Shown here piece by piece: positions 45,632 to 54,995 of a stretch of 64,000 nucleotides of DNA. The notes beneath the pieces were generated by a model. The model did no database searches, was not told where the DNA came from, and saw nothing but the letters and a program-made list of their open reading frames with translations. The stretch covers positions 16,622,109 through 16,686,108 of the forward strand of contig NW_020313005.1 of the NCBI RefSeq assembly GCF_003265705.1, read 5' to 3'. A program made the translations under genes and the position numbers. Origin of the DNA: Callorhinus ursinus (lineage: Eukaryota; Chordata; Mammalia; Carnivora; Otariidae). Each line of letters begins with the position of its first letter. Position 1 is the first letter of the stretch.

Positions 45632-45770
45632 ATGCTAAGAGTAGGCTCAGAGAGACTGTAACTTGGTCCAAATCACACTGCTAGTAAATTGCAGAGCTGG
45701 GATAGGAGCCAAGGTCATTTTAATTCCAAAACTTATGCTCTTTCCAACACACCGCATTCCACCGCCCACA
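45632..45770 (+). repeat. MIR SINE relic, second copy in tandem arrangement
   Basis: GGCTCAGAGAGACTGTAACT, TGGTCCAAATCACACTGCTA, GTAAATTGCAGAGCTGGGAT, CTTATGCTCTTTCCAACACA is the MIR 3' end. It begins about 75 bases after the previous MIR ends and overlaps the same consensus part, so this is a separate copy in the same orientation. Confidence 0.7.
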
Positions 45771-46094
45771 GAAGTCCTCCCTGCTATACTAAACAGTCTC
45801 TCTAGGGAAACAAACAATTATTTATCTGTGCAAGGTGCAGAAGCATAGTTCTGCCTTTAAGACAGACAACGTAGTAGATGTATCTTAAAGGTCTCTATCT
45901 GTCCAAAGAGTGACAAGCAAGTCTCTGAGATGGAATTTAAAGGGGGATCCCCATTTAGACATCTCACCCACTTTGAAACCTGGGGAAGCTCTCCAGCACG
46001 AAAGAATCTATTGGAATGGGATTCTAATCTAAAGCAATAGCATATGCCATGGCATTAACCATAATGCTCTGGTTTGGAATGTTAAAGCTTGCTA

Positions 46095-46655
46095 GTTCTA
46101 TTCTTACTTTATGCTCAACACTTCCTCATTCCCTTGCACTGTGTGTGTCTGTCTTAACCACTAAATTGAAAGCTTCCTTAAGGCAAGGAGTGTGTCTCCA
46201 GTTAGTCATTCAGTACATATTTATCGAGATCCTGATATGTGCCAGGCATTGTTCTAAGTCCTGAGGGTAAACTGTTAGGCCAAACAGACACGGGTTCCTG
46301 CTTGCACATTTTAGTGGGAGATACCAACAGACAATGACAGCAACAGGGTGTGAGAGAGTGTGATGGGAAAGAATAGTATATTGTGGGAGCACACATAACC
46401 CAGATTTAGAGGTCAGGGGAAGATCCTTGAGGGAACATCTAAGAGAAGCCCCAAATGATAGGCCAAAATCACTCCTGAAAAGTGAGGGTCATGGAGGTTG
46501 GTGAGGGCTCATAGTGGAAGGAACAATTTGTAAGAAGGAGTGAAACAATCAAGAGAATGGGGTCTTCAAATCGGTGAAAGCTCAGTTAAGGTGCATAGGG
46601 TCAGAGAGAGGGAGAAGCAGGGGAGCACTGGGAGCTAGTTGCTACCCTCCCCAAG
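46095..46655 (+). repeat. Ancient interspersed repeat (L2-like start, unnamed family)
   Basis: TCATTCAGTACATATTTATC, GAGATCCTGATATGTGCCAG, GCATTGTTCTAAGTCCTGAG, then AACAGACACGGGTTCCTGCT and TTTTAGTGGGAGATACCAAC match an old mammalian repeat that I recall as 'atatttattgag ... tgtgccaggcactgttctaggcgctggg ... gacaaggtccctgccctcatggag'. Family name uncertain; the trailing part is poorly preserved. Confidence 0.45.
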
Positions 46656-46707
46656 TCCTGCAGGACTTGCATAAAGAGTCCTATATCTGTTTGTATGTTT
46701 GTATGCT

Positions 46708-46814
46708 TTTTTGTTGTTGTTGTTGGTTTGTTTTGAAAGGTTTTGGATTGGTTACTCCAACTTGGGATTTGACGTCTACTTCTCTTGGCTTTTTTTTTTT
46801 TTTTTTTTTTTTTT
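46708..46814. repeat. GTT microsatellite and T25 homopolymer
   Basis: A (TTG)n patch at about 46712-46732 and a pure run of 25 T at 46790-46814. The T run could be a minus-strand poly(A) tail, but no retroelement body is recognised beyond it. Prone to sequencing and length error. Confidence 0.85.
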
Positions 46815-47799
46815 ACCTAGTGCTGCTATCAAATTGCTATTTTGATCCTTCGCCGGGTTGCCTCATGTTGCCCCACTTCCTACCAGTTTTGTAAATGGAG
46901 GTCTATTAATACTTTATTCACAGTGAACTTGTTGGGACTAATTATCTGATGCCTGCAAAGCTTTGTGAGCCGATTGGCTGAGGGATGTGCCACCAGGTCT
47001 CATTGCTTCTCAAAAGCCCTGATTGCTTCCGGCACATTTCCCCCTTCTGTCTTTGTTGGTCTGCAGCAGCAGTTTATCCCAGTGCCTGTTTTCCCAGAGT
47101 CTGTTATTCACAAATCATCTGACACCTGGAAGGAGTGCTGGCAGCATCTCTGATATGCAGCCTGATTCCTTCAGACAGATCTTCACCCACGGACAGAGAA
47201 AGGATGCTGATTCCACTGTGAGGGGGACACAGCCCCACATTTGAATTCTTGTGCAAGAACAGAATCAACTTCCTGACTCCCCCAGCCTGCTTTCTCTGTC
47301 TTGTTTCAAAGTAACCCAATCCTGCTTTCTCCTGCTCTCTGGGATATTACATCCTTCAATACTTGTCAGAAACAATTAATGGTGAGGGTTGTTTTTTTTT
47401 TTTCCCCTACTTGTTTTCGGAGGAGAAATTAATAGTAAATATTCAGGCCTCTCTCCTGATGCTGCATTTTCTAGAAAGACAGAAAACAGAAAGTGGCAGC
47501 ATCAGAGATAGAAAATGCCTATCAGGCTGTCAAGACACATTTCACTCAGTGACGGAGGACGGGAAGTGCCGATGCAAATAGCAGAGAGATCAGGTGCTTG
47601 AGGAACTGGGCTGAGGAGGACAGAAGCCCCCTTTTCTCCGTTTCAGGAGCATCCTCTCCACCGCTCTTTATCCCCTGGCTATAGGATCTCACTATGTTCC
47701 TCATCTGTTCCAGAGAGTTCTCTAACGTCCTGTCATTCCACTGCCACTGCATTCCCCTAGTGTGCTTTTTCCAGTGGATGGATGGCAAAGAATAGACCT
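46815..47799. other. Unique non-coding sequence
   Basis: No gene recognised. Mixed composition with few simple repeats apart from T11 near 47392. Frames of 60-80 codons on both strands have no known relatives. Confidence 0.5.
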
Positions 47800-47905
47800 G
47801 GGCTCAATCCTCAGATCTCCTGGGGGCTCTCGATAGGACCCTGTGCAGGTTAAAATGACTGAGCTTTACTTTCCTCCCATGTAACATGAAAATGGGCACT
47901 AAACC
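47800..47905 (+). repeat. Possible MIR relic
   Basis: CTGGGCTCAATCCTCAGATC, AAAATGACTGAGCTTTACTT, TCCTCCCATGTAACATGAAA followed by ATGGGCACT resembles the MIR core (gggttcgaatcccagctctg ... cctcagtttcctcatctgtaaaatgggg). Weak. Confidence 0.4.
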
Positions 47906-47942
47906 TACAAAGGTGGCAAAAGAATTCTAACATCTAATTAAC

Positions 47943-47992
47943 TTAGGTCTACTACGTGAAGCAAATATTAGGTCTACTACGTGAAGCAAATA
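47943..47992. repeat. Perfect 25-bp tandem duplication
   Basis: The 25-base unit beginning TTAGGTCTACTACGTGAAGC at 47943-47967 is repeated exactly at 47968-47992, and a partial third copy (TTAG) follows. Two identical copies with no divergence suggest a recent slippage or end-joining event, or possibly an assembly artefact. Confidence 0.97.
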
Positions 47993-48084
47993 TTAGAATC
48001 CTACCACCTTAAAGTACTCAGTTTACTGAATTTTTATGCAGTTTATAATTAATTATGATATATTGATGACAGTTGTAAAGCCAT

Positions 48085-48215
48085 GCACATTTTTACAAAG
48101 AGCTACTGCGTGCATTTTTTTCTGTTGATTTGCAAAAAGCCCTGTGAATTAGGTAAAGAAGGTATTCCTGTCATCCTGATTTCAAAGTTGGGAAATCTGA
48201 GGCTTGCACTTATTT
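48085..48215 (+). repeat. MIR SINE relic (weak)
   Basis: AGCTACTGCGTGCATTTTTT, AGCCCTGTGAATTAGGTAAA, GAAGGTATTCCTGTCATCCT, GATTTCAAAGTTGGGAAATC followed by TGAGGC: MIR 3' half in plus orientation, diverged. Confidence 0.5.
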
Positions 48216-49505
48216 CTGAGTACGGTTCTACGCTTGCCATCTGTGCCTTAGTTAATGGTTACCTCCAGCATGTGAGTTCACCCACGGTGCCCAGGAGGTG
48301 GGCTATGCAGTGATTATTGGGGTGGGGTAGCTCTTGGTTAGATCGGACACGGATGTAGAGAAGGCCCTCCGTTCCAGGGACCCACATATCTGTATTGGGT
48401 ACATAAGGATAGATGGAAGTTCTCAGGTGCTCACTTACAAGACATAGAAAAGCCTTCGGAACTTTTCCCTCTGGAGAATTCACTGGGAATGGTTTTGATT
48501 GTGTTTGTCGGCTTCATCAAGTCCAGGAGATGAGAACATGCTTTTGTTCGTGAAATGATAGTATCCTGCCCCACATGTAATAATTTGCAATATGGTGTTT
48601 TCATCACTTGGAAGAAGTTATTTTTTTCTCAGCATCGGTGCTTACTCTGGGGATTATTTTCCTTCGGCTATTAATTGGCCTTGGTCTTTACATTTATTCT
48701 TATCCCTTTTATTTCTCTAACTTCCAGTTTCCCCCACCTTCCATTCTCAACAACTCCAGGGGTGAATTTTTCTATTTTTCAGTATCAAAATATTAATGTT
48801 CAGTGGAATTTTTTTATTGTTGTTGCCTTTAGATTCTAGGAGGGAAAACAAGATAAGGCAATATCTCTTCTCTGTTCTGTTTCTTGAGGACAGCTGTGTA
48901 ATGGAACTGTTGCTGGGTCCTCCCAAACTGAATCATGTAGAACTCTTAACAAAATGACTCCAAATGCACTTTGGAAAGCACCAAGCCTAAAATATAAGTC
49001 AGATTTTGGTATCTGTGTGAGAAATAAAAGGAAATATGTGCTTTTATGTATTTTTGGTTTCTGGTTTCTCTTCCTGGAGAGATCTTTCTCTTGTGCCTCA
49101 AGAAGACCTAAAAGCCCATATTCTGTCTTCAAGCCATGTCCTTGGCTCCTTGTCCATTAGTAATGCATACCTCATAGGTGATTAAACATTAGGGTATCCG
49201 CCCCAGCCCCTCACAGAAATATAAGTCATGATCAAGCACAGTCAGTAACTACTGGAGTGTCTTTTGCTTTATATAAATTTTTAAATCCCTGCAAAAGTCT
49301 GTCAAATAGGTGACATTATCTCCTATCATTTACATTTCAAAGAAGTCCTTTTTCTGTGTGGAGTCACATACATCACGGGAAGTTCCTGAGCTAAGATCCA
49401 ACAATGTACTCTTCATTTCAGATTCCACGTATTTTATACTACGTGACCACTTTCCCAACTGGATTGTTGGTTTGGGGTAACTTTAAATAGGGCATCCCAT
49501 CTTTT
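48216..49505. other. Unique non-coding sequence
   Basis: No gene recognised. A MIR-like patch may lie at about 49285-49350 (TAGGTGACATTATCTCCTAT). The 98-codon minus-strand frame 49132-48836 has no known relatives. Confidence 0.45.
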
Positions 49506-49523
49506 ATCTCTAGAAGTCTCGGG

Positions 49524-49632
49524 GTATCCTGAGGCATTTCTCCTACACATCATTGAACTACGGATGGTCTTGAGGCATCTTGAGGCATTTCTTGAGGCAT
49601 TTCTCCTACACATCATTGAACTATGGATGGTG
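49524..49632. repeat. Compound local tandem repeat (63-bp offset, GAGGCAT units)
   Basis: A 37-base unit starting GAGGCATTTCTCCTACACAT at 49531-49567 recurs at 49594-49630 with one difference (CGG to TGG in AACTACGGATGG). Between them the short unit CTTGAGGCAT is repeated twice more at 49570-49590, so four GAGGCAT units lie within 70 bases. The pattern is a small duplication with extra slippage of the edge motif. Frames across it show a repeated MMCRRNAS peptide, an artefact of the repeat. Confidence 0.95.
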
Positions 49633-49894
49633 TAGGATATCTACAAGCCATTTTTTGCTGCTAGACGCTCTCCTTTGGGACAAATCCACCTTCAAGCATG
49701 AAATACTCTTCTCAGGGACTTCATAGTTGGGGTCCCTTGGCTGAAATGACTCTGCTGCTACTCGATAGTCAAGATATCCTGATATAATCCTCAGATGGAA
49801 GTATATCAAGGGAGCATGCTGGTAAGAACTAGATGGGAAGCCCCAGAACATCACTAAAGATATTCAAAAGTTGGCAAATGAGGCAGTGCCTATA

Positions 49895-50060
49895 GGGTAA
49901 GGATGTCCAGGTGTACATCCTTGTCCACTCACTGGGTATGTGATTTTAGGCAGGACGACTTGTCTCCTGGAGCCTCAGTTCTTGCCTCAGTAGAATGGAT
50001 CAAATATCTGATTCCCATGCATGATGAGAGTCAAAGGAGTGCTTGTGAGATGGTAAATGT
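49895..50060 (+). repeat. MIR SINE relic
   Basis: GGTGTACATCCTTGTCCACT, CACTGGGTATGTGATTTTAG, GCAGGACGACTTGTCTCCTG, GAGCCTCAGTTCTTGCCTCA, GTAGAATGGATCAAATATCT: MIR core in plus orientation. Confidence 0.68.
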
Positions 50061-50144
50061 TTGGCCCAGTGTCTCCAGCTTTCCTGTCCCTTTCTGTTCC
50101 CTTTGCTAGAATGATGCCGCACTCTGCAAACTGAGAATGATTGT

Positions 50145-50345
50145 TAATGCTTATTGAATATATCCCATGCCCAAGAATGTTTCTGAGCATTTAAAATGCA
50201 TTCTCTCATTTAGTGCAGAGAACGTGTTTCTAAGGGAGGATCCTATCATTAATTAGATTTTATAAGAAATTGAGGCAAGGAGGAGGAATGTAACTGTGCC
50301 CCACATCAAGTAGCTAGTGAGTGCTATAGCCACCCCTCATCCAGG
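50145..50345 (+). repeat. MIR SINE relic
   Basis: TTATTGAATATATCCCATGC, CCAAGAATGTTTCTGAGCAT, ATGCATTCTCTCATTTAGTG, AGGAGGATCC-like sequence, AAGAAATTGAGGCAAGGAGG, AAGTAGCTAGTGAGTGCTAT: MIR 3' half, plus orientation, about 85 bases after the previous MIR. Confidence 0.62.
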
Positions 50346-51565
50346 CAGGGTAGAAGGAAGGAGGCAGGTATGTGTGTGATCAGGAATACCAGGATGTTAG
50401 AAAGCAAACAGAGGGAAGGAGGAGAGAGAGAGTCTGACAGCCTGGGGAGCACCTGCACAGACCTTGCTCTTGTACACGGCATCCCACTACTGCCGCTCCA
50501 CAACCAGAAGCAAAGACCTCACGTGGGCCAGCGAGGGTGTATGATGATTATTGAAGAAGAGACCCAGAAGAACTTATTCTCTCCTTCTCTTCCTCCCCTC
50601 TGCTTTCCATGCCTCCCTTCTTCCATCATCCCTCCCATGTATTGTGCATCTATTACATGCTATTTCTCTAGATGTTGAAGACACAACCGTGAACAAAAAC
50701 AGTGAGAGTCCACCCATCCCAGAGGTCATCCCTGGGGAGGTAGTGCTTGTGCCTAGATGCTTCCAAACAGGTAGAGACTGATGTGGCCCATGTTGTAGCC
50801 TCCATGACAATTTGCTGGGATGCTAGCCTGAGCATAGATAGGGATAACATGGTTCAAGTTCACATCCAGGCACCAAAATGTTTCCAACAAGAAAACAAGA
50901 CTGAAGAGATAAGACAGGGTCAGACCTCCAGACTCTAAAGCCAGGGGGAGCTGCAGGAAGAATCAACCATCTATTGGCCCAGACAGGGCATTTCAGGAAT
51001 GGGAAAGAACATTTTTTTCTTATTCAGAGGGCCACATAGTGGTCAGACCTGGATTGTAACTTGCCCTAGTTATACTGGGTCCCACATCCTGAGGCTTTCT
51101 GCACATTTAACAATAGCTCTAATCTGAGGCTACCTCCAGTGACTTCTTGGAGAACTTGCCTTGGCGCCCACAGCAGGTTAGACTGGCAAAAGAACTGAGC
51201 TCATCAGGCAAGTGCGCTGAACAGCCAGGTCACTTGGGGTTGGGCTTTAGTTGTGTAAGAATAAGAACCTAGTGTTGCAGGCAGTCCTCTGGACACTCTG
51301 CTCCATCTTTTCTCCTTTCTCCTCTTTCCTTCTTAGTCTGTTTTGGAAAAGACCATGTACTAAAAAATGGAGGAATAAAGCAAATCTTCCTATTTGTAAA
51401 TCAGGGGAGCTCAGGGGAGCAGAGTATTCCCAATCTAGATACAGTCATGGCAACTGAAATCTGGGCTGAAGCCATCGACTCAGACCCAAATTTCAGTTTC
51501 CCTGACTCCTCACTCCATCTCTAAGACCCCCCTCCCCTCCACTCTTGATCTACATCCCACAGGCT
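50346..51565. other. Unique non-coding sequence
   Basis: No gene recognised. A patch at 50637-50720 (TGTATTGTGCATCTATTACA, then GACACAACCGTGAACAAAAA) resembles the start of the same old unnamed repeat seen at 46200. It also contains a short GGGGAGCTCA duplication near 51405. Confidence 0.42.
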
Positions 51566-51965
51566 CTCCGGCTTGGCTTCTTTCTTCCTTCACCTTCATT
51601 CGAGTGGCACCAGCCCCACTGGCCTCTTGCTTTCTCTCATGTGCGTTTCCACTCTGGGCCTTTGCAAGTACTCCTTCCCCTGGGACTCTCTGCCGCAGAT
51701 GACTCAGGCTCATCCTGTATTCGCTTGCACTATGGGATCCACTCCCCCCTTGCCTTTTCCTTGATTTATCATTGGCCAACATATTACATATTCTGATCTA
51801 TTTCTTTTTTGCTTATTGGTTGTCATCTTTTTAATTAAAATGTAAGCTCTATGAAGGCAGGGACTTTGTTATGTTCACAACTGCCTACCCAGAACATAGA
51901 AGGTACCTAATAAATACTAATAAATTGATTAAATGTTTAATAAGTGACTAATAACTAATTCATTA
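51566..51965 (+). repeat. L2 LINE 3'-end relic
   Basis: In order: CCCACTGGCCTCTTGCTTTC, TTTGCAAGTACTCCTTCCCC, TGGGACTCTCTGCCGCAGAT, AAAATGTAAGCTCTATGAAG, GCAGGGACTTTGTTATGTTC, CCTACCCAGAACATAGAAGG, TACCTAATAAATACTAATAA. This follows the L2 3' end closely, including the AATAAATA ending. Ancient; non-coding here. Confidence 0.75.
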
Positions 51966-52160
51966 ATATTTGTTCAGTGAACGTTCCGAGGACATAAAGA
52001 ATTGATTTGGCCATCTTGTCCCTAACTGCCCTTATCGTATGGTTTCCTCTCAGGCAACATAAATTTGGATTAATAATTAACATTCTAATTTTTAAATGTA
52101 ATTCTCATTTTTAAAAAAAATATGACTTCCTTTTTACTTTCTTTATCTCACTTCTGCATC

Positions 52161-52372
52161 AAAGATTGAGGAGAAGGCGCCTGGGTGGCTCAGTTGGTTA
52201 AGCCACTGCCTTCGGCTCAGGTCATGATCCTGGAGTCCCGGGATCGAGTTCCGCATCGGGCTCCTTGCTCAGCAGGGAGTCTGCTTCTCCCTCTAACCCT
52301 CCCTCCTCTCATGTGTTCTCTCTCTCTCAAATAAATAAATAAAATCTTTAAAAAAATAAAGATTGAGGAGAA
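52161..52372 (+). mobile_element. Young CAN-SINE with perfect 15-bp TSD
   Basis: Plus-strand SINE, body 52176-52357. Head GGCGCCTGGGTGGCTCAGTT, A-box-like TGGCTCAGTTGG (52186-52197), CTTCGGCTCAGGTCATGATC, B-box-like GGATCGAGTTCC (52241-52252), CTCAGCAGGGAGTCTGCTTC, a CT-rich part and tail AAATAAATAAATAAAATCTT with A7. Both flanks carry AAAGATTGAGGAGAA (52161-52175 and 52358-52372) with no mismatch. Perfect flanks and a clean body make this the youngest-looking insertion in the window. It would be transcribed by RNA polymerase III from the internal boxes and mobilised by L1 proteins. Confidence 0.97.
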
Positions 52373-52393
52373 TCAGCTTGTTCCTACCAAATA

Positions 52394-52733
52394 CAATTAA
52401 CTCTTGAACAACACATGTTTGAACTGTGTGGGTCTACTTATGCAGGGATTTTTTTTTTTTTTCAAAAAAATGCAATACAGTACTATAAATGTATTTTCCT
52501 TATTATTTTCTTAATAACATTTTATTCTCTCTATTGTTAAGAATGCAGTATAGAATACATAAACATACAAAATAGGTGTTAATCATGTTAATTGATTATT
52601 TCTGTTATCAGTAAGGCTTCAGGCCAACAGTAGGATATCAGTACTTAAGCTTTTGGGGGAGTTAAAAATTTTGATAGGGCGGAGTGGAGGGTGGGCTGGT
52701 GCCCCAGCCCCTGTGTCATTCAAGACTCAACTA
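52394..52733 (+). mobile_element. Tigger/MER8-like DNA transposon relic
   Basis: About 340 bases with terminal inverted repeats: left CAATTAACTCTTGAACAACA and right (complement) TAGTTGAGTCTTGAATGACA. Internal phrases such as TTTGAACTGTGTGGGTCTAC, TACAGTACTATAAATGTATT, GGTGTTAATCATGTTAATTG and CAGTAAGGCTTCAGGCCAAC match a non-autonomous Tigger-type element that I recall as MER8. TA dinucleotides at the edges fit the TA target of this superfamily. No transposase is encoded. Only 22 bases separate it from the SINE at 52176. Confidence 0.75.
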
Positions 52734-52867
52734 CAGATAGAGAGACTTGTGCTTAGGTGGAAATGTATGGGTTTTTATTCCATTAAGTGTTCTCGCATCT
52801 CAGACTTAAAAAACTAGCCTTCCTTTGAATGGCAGGGTATTCTAGGAAGAAATACAGTGTTCTGGGT

Positions 52868-53110
52868 TGGCAGCCTGGTGGTGGTGAAAAGCATTGACTT
52901 TATAACCTCACTACTGAGGTTCAAATCCAAGCCTGTTCCAGTCACACACTCTGTGACCTTGAGGAAGTGGCTGAATCTCTCTGGGCTTCAGTTTCTACTT
53001 TGGGAAACTAGAGAAGGTAATGATGACATTAATTATGTAATCCCACAAATTTGAATTGAGAATTAAATGTGGGAATACTTGAACAGTATTTGAAACCAGG
53101 CCTAGCACAC
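52868..53110 (+). repeat. MIR SINE relic, long copy
   Basis: Nearly complete MIR in plus orientation: GCCTGGTGGTGGTGAAAAGC, TGAGGTTCAAATCCAAGCCT, CACACTCTGTGACCTTGAGG, AAGTGGCTGAATCTCTCTGG, GCTTCAGTTTCTACTTTGGG, then AATTAAATGTGGGAATACTT and CCAGGCCTAGCACAC. One of the best preserved MIRs here. Confidence 0.78.
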
Positions 53111-53115
53111 AAAAA

Positions 53116-53858
53116 TGTTTGTTTAAAAAAAACAGAAACATAACAGGGCACTTCCTTTCCTATCTTTGAGGAACAAGTATTTCCCATCATACTGGGCCTC
53201 AATTTCCCTATTGATAGAGTAGAGAGGGATAGGAAAGATTGGATTATTTCTAATTGTGATTTTATCCACTTTAACATTTGAAGTCTAAGGTGAGGTTGTC
53301 TGAGAGCCAGGAAGACAGATTTTGTGCTTCTATTTTAATTTAATTTTTACATTACTTCTGCCCAGGCCTTGAGGTTTCCAAAGGATTATCCTGATTTCAA
53401 ACCCAAAGCCTGGCAGGCCCTTCTGTTTCCCCTGAAGTTTTTTCCTGAAACGCAGAGCGGATGCCTGGGGAGCATTCCCAGAAGCCCCTGGGGAGCTGGG
53501 CTGGGTGGGCGGGGCCACAGGGTCTCAGGGCGTAGGGGCCTCCTTTGCTGTTGGGGCTCCTGGCATTGTTGGGGCGCATCAGGGGACACTGAATCACCAG
53601 AACTATGTGTGTGAATGGGAGTGGCCAAGGGTGAGAGGGTGGCATGTTCCTCAGAAGGACTTGGCAGAAGTCGTTCCAGAAGTCCCCAGTGACCCTGCCC
53701 AGCAAATCTCCAGGGCGGTGATTGGCAACCCTGATCTCTGGATGGTGTGATAGCTGAACTACACCCAAAGTGCTATGTTCACTGGGCTTCTTTACGTTCT
53801 CAGGAAAAACTGAAAAAGCTGATTCGTTGTACGTCTGGTGGACCTTCTCATTCAAAGT
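53116..53858. other. Unique GC-rich stretch with overlapping open frames
   Basis: 53440-53720 is GC-rich. Long frames overlap on both strands: minus 53855-53397 (152 codons, start MNEKVHQTYNESAFSVF) and minus 53628-53386 (80), plus 53505-53750 (81). None shows a recognised domain and they mutually overlap, so at most one could be real. No splice or promoter context was identified. The minus-strand frame starts at the very edge of the neighbouring SINE insertion. Confidence 0.35.
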
Positions 53859-54076
53859 GTGACAATGAGTGGGGCGCTTGGGTGGCTCAGTCCGTTAGGT
53901 GTCTGCCTTCCGCTCGGGTCATGGTCTCAGGGTCCTGGGATGGAGTACCCCATCAGGCTGTCTGCTCAGCAGGGGGTCTGCTTCTCCCTCTGCCTCTGTC
54001 GTTGCTCTCTCATGCATGCTCTTGCTCTCACTCTCTCTCAAATAAATAAAATCTTTAAAAAAAGGTGACAATGCGT
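53859..54076 (+). mobile_element. CAN-SINE with 12-bp TSD (one mismatch)
   Basis: Plus-strand SINE, body 53871-54064. Head GGGGCGCTTGGGTGGCTCAG, CTTCCGCTCGGGTCATGGTC, GTCCTGGGATGGAGTACCCC (mutated B-box), GCTCAGCAGGGGGTCTGCTT, CT-rich part, tail AAATAAATAAAATCTTTAAA. Flanks GTGACAATGAGT (53859-53870) and GTGACAATGCGT (54065-54076) differ at one position. The two overlapping plus-strand frames here are artefacts. Confidence 0.95.
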
Positions 54077-54854
54077 TCATTGTCACTGCCTACCATGAAG
54101 AAAGGGGAGTTGTGCCTATAACTCATATGCCCGTAGGCAAGAACCTAACTTCCTCCTCTCCTCACCAGAGCTCACTAATTCTCAGAGCCTTGAACAAGAT
54201 GCCTATCTGTAACGCTCGCCTTATAGAGCCAGTTTTCCCTACTCAGATCATTTGTTTGTTCATTTCCTCCATGCCCCATTCACAGAAATAAAAAGATCTT
54301 TGTCATTCTATACTGACTGTGACGTGTGTGGTCTTTCAAAGCTGGATATTGTTCAAATGGCAGGGACTGGGGCCAACAGGCTGTGCCAGGCTCTCCTCGT
54401 CATTACCCTCGGTGCCAACGTCCCAGCCTGTGTGAGCTAAGGCACGAGGACCCCAGGGAGAGGCTCCAGAAAACATTGCTGCTAGTGGGCTGTCATGCCA
54501 CCAAGAGAGCAGAGGGAATGTGGGCCAGTGCTGAACCACCTGAAATTCTCAGCAGTTTACTACCAGAGAGTTTCTTAAATCACCCCCAGATACATCCCTA
54601 GAGCAAATCTAAAGGCCGGTGAGCTTTTCCAATAATCAGTGGGTTTAACGGTCCTGACCTTGTATTTTCCAGAAGCTACCCCAAAGGTGTTGCGCTACAC
54701 TGAGCTCTGTGAAAAAGAAAGGAAGGAAAAAGTGAGGCAGGTAGGAAAAGTAAAAGAGAAAAAGGAGAAGAAAGAGCACCTGGCATACAATAGTGCTCAG
54801 TGAATGTTTATTAGACAGATGAATGGATGGATGGCATGAGTCATAACAAGGTTG
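54077..54854. other. Unique non-coding sequence
   Basis: No gene recognised. A patch at 54770-54835 (CACCTGGCATACAATAGTGC, then TCAGTGAATGTTTATTAGAC) is a short MIR/L2-type ending. The 91-codon frame at 54326-54601 has no known relatives. Confidence 0.45.
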
Positions 54855-54995
54855 CTGTAACAACGAAAGAGTGGACCCTGGGTTCTAATTGCAGTTCTGC
54901 TGCTGTCTAAGTTGGCATAGCTTCTGGAAAAATCACTCACTGCAACAGAATTCCAGTTTCTCATCTGCCCTCAAACAAGAGAATACCTTAAATCT
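54855..54995 (+). repeat. MIR SINE relic
   Basis: GAGTGGACCCTGGGTTCTAA, TTGCAGTTCTGCTGCTGTCT, CATAGCTTCTGGAAAAATCA, CAGAATTCCAGTTTCTCATC, TGCCCTC follow the MIR core (gggttcgaatcccagctctgcc ... gtcacttaacctct ... cctcatctgtaaaa). Plus orientation. Confidence 0.6.

Noticed and set aside
46790..46900. T25 as poly(A) tail of a minus-strand processed pseudogene
   Set aside because: No recognisable gene body or target duplication beyond the T run; the only AATAAA-like sequence lies too far from it.
47943..49632. Short direct repeats as a CRISPR array
   Set aside because: Few copies, no regular spacers, and the sequence is mammalian.
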